A stretch of 36,720 nt of DNA from Deltaproteobacteria bacterium (GTDB lineage: Bacteria; Desulfobacterota; Desulfobacteria; Desulfobacterales; Desulfosarcinaceae): NCBI GenBank assembly GCA_021819735.1, contig JAKAFO010000007.1, forward strand, positions 1 through 36,720, given 5' to 3'. Numbering within the stretch: the stretch's first letter is position 1; each line of letters opens with the position of its first letter. The notes under the pieces were generated by a model. The model saw only the letters and a list, made by a program, of their open reading frames with translations, made no database searches and was not told the origin of the DNA. Of the stretch, positions 1-8,046 are shown one piece after another. The translations under genes were made by a program, and so were the position numbers.

Positions 1-57
1 GATCAATCCGCGGGCGACCCCATCGGGTTTCACAATGGCAAATGTTTGTTGAATCAT
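1..57 (-). CDS. ndk: Nucleoside diphosphate kinase, N-terminal fragment (gene runs off the left edge)
   Basis: Reverse complement of 1-57 reads MIQQTFAIVKPDGVARGLI, the canonical Ndk N-terminus (TF.I.KPDGV.RGL). An AAGGAAA-type RBS lies just upstream on the minus strand. Too short for the ORF track. Confidence 0.88.
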   Translation of the reverse strand, partial: MIQQTFAIVKPDGVARGLI

Positions 58-188
58 CTTGGTTTCCTTTCGGTTGAATTGTGCGGCTGCATAACAGAAG
101 GGCATTTTCAAGTCAATGACCGCGGGCTGCCGGACCGTTCCGCGTGCCACACCCATCGACCCAGCCCGGCGAATCGAACAAGTCTGAT

Positions 189-233
189 TTTGACTTGCAA
201 ATTTGCATTCCAAATGCAAAATTACAAGTCAAA
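189..233. repeat. 45-bp imperfect palindrome (20-bp arms, 18/20 matching, 5-nt spacer) immediately upstream of the DUF4143 ATPase
   Basis: tttgacttgcaaatttgcat-tccaa-atgcaaaattacaagtcaaa; the right arm is the reverse complement of the left except for 2 positions. Confidence 0.85.
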
Positions 234-243
234 GGGGCGATGC

Positions 244-1467
244 ATGGCGCGAAAATACATCCAAAGGACATTGGAAACGGTTCTTAAGAAGGCGGCCGCC
301 CAGTTTCCCGCCGTCGTCCTGACCGGCCCGCGGCAGTCGGGCAAGACCACGTTACTGAAAACCCTATTCGGCGACCAATGCGGCTACGCGTCTCTCGAGC
401 CGCCGGATGTCCGCGATGCCGCCCTAAAAGACCCCCGGGGGTTTCTCGAACTTTATCCGCCACCGGTCATTTTTGACGAGGTGCAGCATGCCCCCGAACT
501 ACTGCCTTACATCAAGGAGGCGATCGACGCCCACCGGGACCGGACGGGGCAGTACTTTCTGACAGGCTCCCAGAATCTGGTCCTCGTGGAGAAGATTACC
601 GAATCGCTGGCCGGCCGGACGGCGATGCTGCGCCTATTGCCCCTGTCGCGGCGCGAGGCCGAAGGAGATCCGCAAGCGTTATTGCCCTGGGAGTCCGGAC
701 AATCCTACGACGCGGGATCGAACAGCTCCTACCAGGAAATTTGGCAAGGTTTCCTGCGCGGCAGCTTTCCGGAACTGGTCGCCGATCCTGGGCGCGACAG
801 CCAGCTTTGGCATTCCGGTTATGTCCAGACCTATCTGGAGCGCGATGTGCGCACGCTGCGCCAAGTGGGTGATTTGACGCAGTTCCAGAGTTTTCTCAGG
901 GCGTTGGCGGCTAGGACGGCGCAGCTCTTCAACCTGAGCGATCTGGCCAGGGACCTGGGCGTGGCGGTCAACACCGTCAAGGCGTGGCTCTCCGTGCTCG
1001 AGGCCACTTACCAGGTGATCGTGCTCAGGCCCTATCACGCCAATATCCGCAAACGGCTCGTCAAGACACCCAAGGTCTATTTCACCGATGTCGGAACACT
1101 TTGCCATCTTGCCGGACTGCGAGAGCCGCAACACGCGGCGGCCGGTCCCATGGGCGGCGCGATCATGGAAACCGCCGTGCTTTCCGAAATCGTCAAAACC
1201 CTTACCCATCGCGGCATCGATCCGCAACTCTATTTCTGGCGCACCGCCGCCGGCTCCGAGGTGGACATCGTGGTAGAGAGCGGCGGAAAACTGATCCCCA
1301 TCGAAGTAAAACTATCCGCCACCCCGCGCCCGGCCATGGCCAACGCCATCAAGACCTTCCGAGTCGATTTCGGCGATCGCGCGCTTCCTGGTTATGTCAT
1401 CCATCCGGGCGATATCCGCCTGCCCCTGGGGAACAACGTGACCGCATGGCCGTTTCGAGATTTGTAG
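244..1467 (+). CDS. AAA family ATPase with C-terminal DUF4143 domain
   Basis: Walker A LTGPRQSGKTTLL, FDEVQHAPELL, YFLTGSQNL, C-terminal EVDIVVESGGKLIPIEVKLS; start placed at ATG 244 (MARKYIQRTLE) after AAAGGGG. Confidence 0.9.
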   Translation: MARKYIQRTLETVLKKAAAQFPAVVLTGPRQSGKTTLLKTLFGDQCGYASLEPPDVRDAALKDPRGFLELYPPPVIFDEVQHAPELLPYIKEAIDAHRDRTGQYFLTGSQNLVLVEKITESLAGRTAMLRLLPLSRREAEGDPQALLPWESGQSYDAGSNSSYQEIWQGFLRGSFPELVADPGRDSQLWHSGYVQTYLERDVRTLRQVGDLTQFQSFLRALAARTAQLFNLSDLARDLGVAVNTVKAWLSVLEATYQVIVLRPYHANIRKRLVKTPKVYFTDVGTLCHLAGLREPQHAAAGPMGGAIMETAVLSEIVKTLTHRGIDPQLYFWRTAAGSEVDIVVESGGKLIPIEVKLSATPRPAMANAIKTFRVDFGDRALPGYVIHPGDIRLPLGNNVTAWPFRDL

Positions 1468-1555
1468 GGTTTTCCGGGTAGTGTTTTAAGAATCTATTAA
1501 AGGTTCGGTATGCGTTGAAGGGCGTTTTTGCTCGGAGATCATTGCCAGGTGCTGG

Positions 1556-2569
1556 TCATTGACCGTCTTTACGGTTCGGCGAGGGGGACAGCCCGCTTTC
1601 CTCAGGGCTGGGGTTGTGCCGCTCTATGATTCTCTTCATGAATACCCATGTCGTCCAGCCGAGAACGACCATGATAAGGCTGAACAGGCAGTAAGAGATC
1701 CGCCAGTCAATGTGCGCGGTCATCATGCTCCACTCCGACATGCCGCCGATGCTGGCGATTAGGTTGAGGGGCAGGAACACGATGTTGATCAGGGTGAGGT
1801 TTTTCAATAGGACGTTCATGTTGTTGTTGACGATGGTACCGCGGGCATCCATCAAGCCGCTGAGGACGGTGCTGTAGATGTTGGCCTGCCGGGCGGCCTG
1901 GCTGTTTTCAAGAATGATGTCGTCGAGTATCTCCAAATGCCGGGCCTGAAAACCGATCTGGGCGCCCAGGCCGCGTAACTTGGTGAGAACAGCGGTGTTG
2001 CCTTCGATGGCATCAACATAATAAACGAGGTTCTCGCTCAGTGAGAACATTTGGATTAGATGTCTGTTCTCCATGGAAACCGTGATCTTGCGTTCCAGCT
2101 CGCTGCTGATCTGTTTGATGACTCTCAGGTGGCCGACGAAGTGGCGAACGGTGCGCAGGAGAAAGGCGAGCATCGCATCCTTGGTGCTGTTGACGTTGCG
2201 GAACTCTCTGTCCGAGAAGGAGACTTCGCCGGCGGCGCGACAGTAGAGCAGCCGGTCTTGGGTGAAAGCCAACCCGATGACACCTACGCCCAGCTCGACG
2301 GTATCCACCACGGTGGCGCTGAAAGGCACCTTCCAGATAAGAAACAAGCGCCCCTCGACAAGTTCCAGGCGGGGGACCTCGTCCGGGTCGAGGGTGGAAG
2401 CCAGGTCATAGTCATCGATCCGAAACTGCGCTTGAATGAAGCGCTGCTCCGGGGTGTCGGGGCCTATCGCAACGACTACCCGCCCTAAATCCAGGTTTGA
2501 CTCGACAAATTGTTTTTCCACGATCTCGTAGTGCTTGAGCATTTCCTGCATCTCCCAACATCGATTCAT
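1556..2569 (-). CDS. CorA-family divalent cation transporter with GMS instead of GMN signature
   Basis: Long helical N-terminal domain; two C-terminal TM helices with LPLNLIASIGGMSEWSMM...WRISYCLFSLIMVVLGWTTWVFMKR. Start uncertain (ORF open to 2614). Confidence 0.85.
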   Translation of the reverse strand: MNRCWEMQEMLKHYEIVEKQFVESNLDLGRVVVAIGPDTPEQRFIQAQFRIDDYDLASTLDPDEVPRLELVEGRLFLIWKVPFSATVVDTVELGVGVIGLAFTQDRLLYCRAAGEVSFSDREFRNVNSTKDAMLAFLLRTVRHFVGHLRVIKQISSELERKITVSMENRHLIQMFSLSENLVYYVDAIEGNTAVLTKLRGLGAQIGFQARHLEILDDIILENSQAARQANIYSTVLSGLMDARGTIVNNNMNVLLKNLTLINIVFLPLNLIASIGGMSEWSMMTAHIDWRISYCLFSLIMVVLGWTTWVFMKRIIERHNPSPEESGLSPSPNRKDGQ

Positions 2570-2766
2570 GCCATCGCCCCGACCCAAGCCTTCAGGCGGG
2601 TGAGCGAACTCCATTTGTATGCTTTTACGAGCTTAGCCGATAGAATACAAAACATTTTTAGCCTGCCGTGGCGCATTCGAAAACGAATTCATGGGGCCCG
2701 GGCGAGGCGTATGATCGTCGAAATGTGCGTCGGTTTTCATGATCGGCTGGACGGCGGGCTGCCACG

Positions 2767-2795
2767 TTGACAATGGAGGCGTTAGATTTTATTTA
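2767..2795 (+). promoter_or_regulatory. Candidate sigma70-type promoter upstream of FmdB-like gene
   Basis: TTGACA (2767-2772), 17-nt spacer, TATTTA (2790-2795). Perfect -35 but weak -10. Confidence 0.35.
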
Positions 2796-2849
2796 GGTGT
2801 GGCCGCTAAGAGCGATTACACAACCAATGATACTTGTAAGAGGTGCGCC

Positions 2850-3344
2850 ATGCCCATCTATGAATTTTACTGCGAGGCCTGCAATACCATCTTCAACTTC
2901 TTTTCGCGCTCCATCAACACCACGGCCAGCCCCAAGTGTCCTGCCTGCAAAACCAAAACACTATCTCGTCAGATGTCGGCTTTCGCGGTGACCGGCCGGG
3001 CCAAGGAGGCGGGCGGCGAAGAGGGCGATCTGCCGTTCGACGAATCCAAGATGGAGCAGGCCATGCAGATGCTGGCCGGCGAGGCCGAGCGCATCAACGA
3101 GGATGATCCGCGCCAGGCGGCCGATTTGATGCGCAAGCTGACCAAAATGACCGGCCTGGAGCTGGGGTCGGGGATGGAGGAGGCGCTGCGGCGCATGGAG
3201 AAGGGCGAAGATCCTGAACAGATCGAGGCCGAGATGGGGGATTTGCTGGAAAACGAAGATCCGTTTCAGATGGCGGCCAAGAAGGGCGGCGTCGGCGGGC
3301 GGCGGGCGGCGCCCCGGCGCGATGAGACCCTGTACGATTTATAG
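2850..3344 (+). CDS. FmdB-family zinc ribbon protein
   Basis: MPIYEFYCEACNTIFNFFSR...PKCPACKTKTLSRQMS: CxxC...CxxC zinc ribbon typical of the FmdB regulatory family. Confidence 0.88.
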   Translation: MPIYEFYCEACNTIFNFFSRSINTTASPKCPACKTKTLSRQMSAFAVTGRAKEAGGEEGDLPFDESKMEQAMQMLAGEAERINEDDPRQAADLMRKLTKMTGLELGSGMEEALRRMEKGEDPEQIEAEMGDLLENEDPFQMAAKKGGVGGRRAAPRRDETLYDL

Positions 3345-3381
3345 CCGAGGATTTAAGACTGCCTTGATTAGCTCGCCGGCC

Positions 3382-3558
3382 TATCCGGCAAACGGTCTAT
3401 CTGCGTCCCACGCCTCGAATCAAGGGATGCTAAAGCGCGCTGCGGGCGCCCCGGAAACTCGCTGCGCTCAAACAGTCCGGGGCGTTTTCCCTCCGCTGCG
3501 CTTAAGCATCCCTAAGATTCCACGGCTGACGGGCCGCAGATAGACCGTTTGCCGGATA
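3382..3558. repeat. Nested ~177-bp palindromic element
   Basis: Outer arms tatccggcaaacggtctatctgcg (3382-3405) and cgcagatagaccgtttgccggata (3535-3558) are perfect 24-bp inverted repeats. Middle arms agggatgctaaagcg / cgcttaagcatccct and inner arms cgccccgga / tccggggcg are nested inside. Confidence 0.85.
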
Positions 3559-3605
3559 CGCCTACCTTCGTGCCGTTTAAGAAAGCGCCCAAAGAAAGGA
3601 GCGAC

Positions 3606-4136
3606 ATGGAAAAATCCATCTGGGAGCGCATCGAAATCCGCCAAGGCGACATCACCACCCTCGAGGTGGATGCCATCGTCAATGCCGCCAACAGCTCGTT
3701 GCTGGGCGGGGGTGGGGTGGACGGCGCCATTCATCGCGCCGCCGGGCCGGAATTGCTGGCCGAGTGTCGCACCCTGGGCGGGTGCCCCACCGGCGAGGCG
3801 CGCATCACCGCCGGGTACAAGTTGGCGGCCCGGCACGTGATCCACACCGTTGGGCCGGTGTATAAAGGTACGCCACGGGATGCCCAACTGCTGGAAGCCT
3901 GTTATCGCAACAGCCTCGAACTGGCGGTGCAGCACAAATTGGCATCCATCGCTTTTCCGGCCATCAGTTGCGGGGTGTACGGCTATCCCATCCAGGCGGC
4001 CTGCCGCATCGCCGTGGACACCTGCCTGGCCTTCATGCAAGCCCATGATTACCCCAGTCGATTGATATTCATGCTCTTTTCCGCCGCCGACCATGAGGTT
4101 TACGACCGCTATCGGTCTGAAAAACGCGGGCAGTGA
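3606..4136 (+). CDS. Macro domain protein (O-acetyl-ADP-ribose deacetylase type)
   Basis: VDAIVNAANSSLLGGGGVDGAIHRAAGPELLAECRTLGGCPTGEARITAGYKLAARHVIHTVGPVY; start at ATG 3606 after AAAGGAGCG. Confidence 0.93.
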   Translation: MEKSIWERIEIRQGDITTLEVDAIVNAANSSLLGGGGVDGAIHRAAGPELLAECRTLGGCPTGEARITAGYKLAARHVIHTVGPVYKGTPRDAQLLEACYRNSLELAVQHKLASIAFPAISCGVYGYPIQAACRIAVDTCLAFMQAHDYPSRLIFMLFSAADHEVYDRYRSEKRGQ

Positions 4137-4354
4137 AAACGGATTCAACCTTTGGCTGAAAAAGGCCGATAGCATTGTCCGACCGATGCCGGATTGGGCC
4201 TTTATGGTTCGTTCCGACGATCGGAAGCCCAAGGGAGCCGTTACCGTTTTGATTGACTTTCGAGACGGCTATGGTTAGGTTGCGCGAAACGCTTCCACAC
4301 CCTGCGTGAGCACCCATGCGCCCCAGGCGCTGGACATCTATCAAGGAGGACATC

Positions 4355-4678
4355 ATGCTAGTAGTTACCCCAGCGGCGACGGAACAGATTGCGGCCTATT
4401 TTAAAGGCAAGGAAGTTCGGCCCATCCGGATTTTTCTAAATGAAGGCGGGTGAGGCGGTCCAGGCTTGGCCATGGCTCTGGATGAGCCGAATGATTTGGA
4501 CCAACAGTTTGACGTGGATGGCTACAAATACATCGTCAACAAAGACTTTTTCAACCGTGCCCAACCCATTAAGGTCGATTTCCAGACCTATGGGTTCAAA
4601 CTCGATTGCGCCATGGAGTTTAACGCCGGCGGTTGCTCGGGCTGCGGGACCTCAAAATCCAGCTCGTGCGGTTGCTGA
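4355..4678 (+). CDS. HesB/IscA-like selenoprotein (107 aa, Sec33 encoded by TGA 4451-4453)
   Basis: Reading through the TGA gives MLVVTPAATEQIAAYFKGKEVRPIRIFLNEGG-U-GGPGLAMALDEPNDLDQQFDVDGYKYIVNKDFFNRAQPIKVDFQTYGFKLDCAMEFNAGGCSGCGTSKSSSCGC*. U sits at a conserved HesB Cys position. AAGGAGG SD at 4343-4349; strong terminator downstream. The ORF track shows only the fragment 4466-4678. Confidence 0.93.
4451..4488 (+). promoter_or_regulatory. Putative bacterial SECIS element of the HesB-like selenoprotein
   Basis: Directly after UGA: GGC-GG-UCCAG-GCUUGGCCAUGGCU-CUGGA-UGA-GCC; UCCAG/CUGGA stem (4459-4463/4478-4482) plus GGC/GCC lower pairing, G-containing apical loop. Confidence 0.65.
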
Positions 4679-4707
4679 TCGATCCAAGTTGAGTCTGACA
4701 TTTCTTT

Positions 4708-4749
4708 AAGGGCGGAGCCGCGCGCTGAACGCGTCTCCGCCCTTTTTTT
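4708..4749 (+). terminator. Rho-independent terminator after HesB-like selenoprotein
   Basis: aagggcggag-ccgcgcgctgaacgcgt-ctccgccctt followed by a T run. Confidence 0.92.
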
Positions 4750-4780
4750 CGCGGCGCAGCGTGATCCGAGGAGGTTGCCC

Positions 4781-5674
4781 ATGCAGGTATTGATCACCGG
4801 CGGCACCGGATTCGTGGGCCGGCATCTGGCCGACCGTTTTCTGGCCCAGGGCCATGCGGTAACGCTGCTGGCAAGCCGCTCGGCCGGCGAGACCTCCGGC
4901 GCCTGCCGCATCCTTCAGGCCGATACCACCCAAGCGGGCGATTGGCAGCAAGCGGCGGCCGAGGCCGATCTGATCGTCAACCTGGCCGGCCGCACCATTT
5001 TCCACCGCTGGTCAGAGGACTACAAGCAGCAGATGCGCGCCAGCCGCATCCGCACCACCCAAAACCTCGTGGCTGCGTTGCCCGGCAACCGTCGGGCGGT
5101 GCTGATCAGCACTTCGGCCGTGGGATACTACGGCGACGGCGGGGATACCCTCCTTTCCGAAGCGGCTCCGGGCGGCCACGATTTTCTGGCCCGGTTGAGC
5201 GCGGATTGGGAGAACGCCGCCCTGGGCGCCGTCGCCAAAGGCGCGCGGGTGGTGCTGGCGCGCTTCGGCATCGTGCTCGAGGCCCACGGCGGTGCCCTGG
5301 CCAAGATGCTGCCGGCCTTTCGATGGTTTGTCGGCGGCCCTTTGGGGTCCGGCCGGCAGTGGTTCCCCTGGATTCATATGACCGATCTGCTGGCGGCCAT
5401 CGAATTTCTGGCCGGCCGCGACGATCTTTCCGGCCCCTTCAACCTGTGCAGTCCCCATCCGGTGCGCAATCGGGATTTGGCCCTGACCCTGGGCAGCGTC
5501 CTGGGACGCCCCGCTTTCATGCCCGCGCCGGCTCTGGCGCTCCGGCTCATGATGGGCGAGATGTCCGGCGTGTTGCTGGCCGGCCAGCGGATCGTGCCCG
5601 AACGGCTATTGGCCGCGGGCTTCCAATTCCAATATCCCCACCTGGAGAGGGCGCTTTCCGATTTGCTGAAATAG
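4781..5674 (+). CDS. TIGR01777-family NAD(P)-dependent epimerase/oxidoreductase (YfcH-like)
   Basis: MQVLITGGTGFVGRHLADRFLAQGHAVTLLASR (Rossmann GGTGFVG), SASAVGYYGDGG-like STSAVGYYGDGG, FRWFVGGPLGSGRQWFPWIHMTDL; GAGGAGG RBS. Confidence 0.92.
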   Translation: MQVLITGGTGFVGRHLADRFLAQGHAVTLLASRSAGETSGACRILQADTTQAGDWQQAAAEADLIVNLAGRTIFHRWSEDYKQQMRASRIRTTQNLVAALPGNRRAVLISTSAVGYYGDGGDTLLSEAAPGGHDFLARLSADWENAALGAVAKGARVVLARFGIVLEAHGGALAKMLPAFRWFVGGPLGSGRQWFPWIHMTDLLAAIEFLAGRDDLSGPFNLCSPHPVRNRDLALTLGSVLGRPAFMPAPALALRLMMGEMSGVLLAGQRIVPERLLAAGFQFQYPHLERALSDLLK

Positions 5675-5763
5675 CCTGCTGGGAATGAAATTACTTCCGC
5701 TTGTAAGTTCGATGGATGATTGGTAGGTAAAATCATTCCATCAACCTTCAAGGAGGCTTTTCG

Positions 5764-6309
5764 ATGACCGACCTGATGACCCTGATCCAAACGCGGCGAA
5801 GCATTCGTAAATTTCAAGATCGACCGGTGCCCGAGCAGATGCTGCACAAAGTGCTCGAAGCGGTGAAATGGGCCCCCTCGTGGGCCAATACCCAGTGCTG
5901 GGAAGTCATCGTGGTCAAGGACCCGGCGGCCAAGGAAAAGCTCCAGGCCAGCCTCCCGCCCAAAGGCAATCCGGCCCACAGCGCCATGGTTCAGGCGCCG
6001 GTGGTGCTGGTGCTGTGTGCCAAGACCAAGTCGTCCGGCTTTTATAAAGACATGCCGGCCACCAAGTTCGGTGAATGGATGATGTACGATCTGGGCATCG
6101 CCGGCCAGAATATCTGCCTCATGGCCCACAGCCTGGGGCTGGCCACGGTGGTGGTGGGACTCTTCGATCACGACAAGGCGGCCGAGGCCATGCAACTGCC
6201 GGCCGGTTACGAGCTGGTCACCATGATCCCCCTGGGCTATCCGGACAAGAGCAGCTCGGCGCCCAAGCGCCGGGAGATTGCCGAGTTCGTGCACTACGAC
6301 CGCTGGTAG
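5764..6309 (+). CDS. Nitroreductase family protein
   Basis: LIQTRRSIRKFQDRPVPEQMLHKVLEAVKWAPSWANTQCWEVIVV...; CLMAHSLGLATVVVG. Confidence 0.92.
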   Translation: MTDLMTLIQTRRSIRKFQDRPVPEQMLHKVLEAVKWAPSWANTQCWEVIVVKDPAAKEKLQASLPPKGNPAHSAMVQAPVVLVLCAKTKSSGFYKDMPATKFGEWMMYDLGIAGQNICLMAHSLGLATVVVGLFDHDKAAEAMQLPAGYELVTMIPLGYPDKSSSAPKRREIAEFVHYDRW

Positions 6310-6332
6310 CAGCGGAGACGGAGGGGGTGCCC

Positions 6333-7946
6333 ATGACCGGGGCGGAGACGATCCTGGCCTACCACGCGGCCACGCGGCACCACTTCCGGCGCTATGCGCG
6401 CTCGGCGGGCCATATGGATTGGGCCAACCAGCCCAACCCTTTCCGGATTTACGAAGGGGCCGAGCCTATATCCTTACCTCTGCCCAGTGTCGATCCGGAC
6501 CTGCCTTATGCCGCCCTCTATGCACCGGCAGGGCCGCCGGCCCAGCCTTTCAGCACCGCCAGTCTGGGCAGCTTCCTGGCCCTCTCCATGGGCCTGTCGG
6601 CCTGGAAGCAGGCCGGCGGTGAACGCTGGGCGCTGCGCATCCACCCCTCGTCGGGCAACCTGCACCCCAGCGAATGTCATCTGATCCTGCCGGACATGGA
6701 GGGGCTGGCAGGTGGCATCTATCATTATGCTCCCTATTTCCATGCCCTGTTCCGGCGCGCCCGGGTGCCGTCCGAGCTCTGGCTTCCGCTTGCGGCCCAT
6801 CTGGGCGGCCAAGGCTGCCTGGTGGCCTTGAGCACCATCTTCTGGCGCGAATCGTGGAAATACGGTGAGCGGGCCTACCGCTATTGCAACCTCGATACCG
6901 GTCACGTGGTGGCGGCCCTGACCCTGGCGGCCCGCCTGCATGGCTGGCAATACCGTTGCCTCAGCGGCGTCGGAGACGATCAGATCTCCGCTTTGTTGGG
7001 GTTGGACCGCACGGCCTGGCATCCTTTGGAAGCAGAAGTCCCCGACCTCCTTGCCTGGGTCGGCCCGGCGGCCGCTGACTCCGCCACCCAGGTGCTGCCC
7101 GAAAGGCTGGTACGGCCGTTGGCCGACGCCTCTATCCAAGGCCGGCCCAACCGCCTGAGCCGACAGGTCGTGGATTGGTCGATCATCCCGGAGGCCGATG
7201 CGGCGGCGCGCAAACCGGCAACGCCGGCTTTGGAATGCCGTCTGCCGGCCGATGCGGTGCGCTATCCACCGCCCCCGGGGCCGCGGGCCGCGGCCGTGAT
7301 CCGCCAACGCCGCAGCGCCCAGGCCTTCGATCCCGATCGAAGCATCGATGCCGATGTGTTTATGGCCCTCCTCGACCGCACCCGGCCCCGGGCCGGGGTG
7401 CCGCCCTTTACGGCACGCATCTTCACACCGGCGGTGGATTTGCTGCTCTTCGTGCATCGCGTGCGGGGGATGGCGCCCGGCCTTTACTTCTTCTGCCGGT
7501 CGGGCAAAGGAGCTGACGATTATCGCCGCTTATGCCGTTCGGATTTCGCCTGGGCGGCGGCGCGTCCCGGTTTTCCCCTCTGGTTGCTCCAGGCCGGCGA
7601 CTGCACCCACGACGCCATGACCCTGAGTTGCCATCAGGAGATCGCCGGCGACGGCGCCTTTGCCCTGGCCATGCTGGCGCCGCTGGCGGCCCTGGTGGGC
7701 GCGCGGCCCTTCCTCTACCGCCATCTGCACTGGGAGTGCGGCCTGGTCGGTCAACTGCTCTATCTGGAAGCCGAAGCCCATGGCCTGCGCGGTACGGGCA
7801 TCGGCTGCTTTTTCGACGAACCGGTCAACCGCTTGCTGGGCATCGACCCCGAACACTTGCAAAGCCTCTACCACTTCACCATCGGGCACCCCCTGGAGGA
7901 CCGCCGCCTGCAAACCCTGCCCGCCTATCACCATCTGCCACGATAG
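6333..7946 (+). CDS. SagB/ThcOx-type dehydrogenase (tandem nitroreductase-fold protein)
   Basis: LRIHPSSGNLHPSECHLILPD...GIYHYAPYFHALFRRA (SagB-like N-terminal domain), second domain PRAAAVIRQRRSAQAFDPDRSIDADVFMALLDRTRP...; start at ATG 6333. Confidence 0.83.
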   Translation: MTGAETILAYHAATRHHFRRYARSAGHMDWANQPNPFRIYEGAEPISLPLPSVDPDLPYAALYAPAGPPAQPFSTASLGSFLALSMGLSAWKQAGGERWALRIHPSSGNLHPSECHLILPDMEGLAGGIYHYAPYFHALFRRARVPSELWLPLAAHLGGQGCLVALSTIFWRESWKYGERAYRYCNLDTGHVVAALTLAARLHGWQYRCLSGVGDDQISALLGLDRTAWHPLEAEVPDLLAWVGPAAADSATQVLPERLVRPLADASIQGRPNRLSRQVVDWSIIPEADAAARKPATPALECRLPADAVRYPPPPGPRAAAVIRQRRSAQAFDPDRSIDADVFMALLDRTRPRAGVPPFTARIFTPAVDLLLFVHRVRGMAPGLYFFCRSGKGADDYRRLCRSDFAWAAARPGFPLWLLQAGDCTHDAMTLSCHQEIAGDGAFALAMLAPLAALVGARPFLYRHLHWECGLVGQLLYLEAEAHGLRGTGIGCFFDEPVNRLLGIDPEHLQSLYHFTIGHPLEDRRLQTLPAYHHLPR

Positions 7947-8046
7947 AAATTATTCTTCGATCGGTTTTGCCAACCGCATTTCCGGTTCATATTATTGACT
8001 CAGTCCAAAAGATGGAGAATGAACCGACGGCGCAGGGAGGTGTCCC

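Noticed and set aside
4440-4709. 89-aa ORF overlapping the HesB-like gene in another frame
   Set aside because: Out of frame with the IscA/HesB homology; the readthrough frame explains the region.
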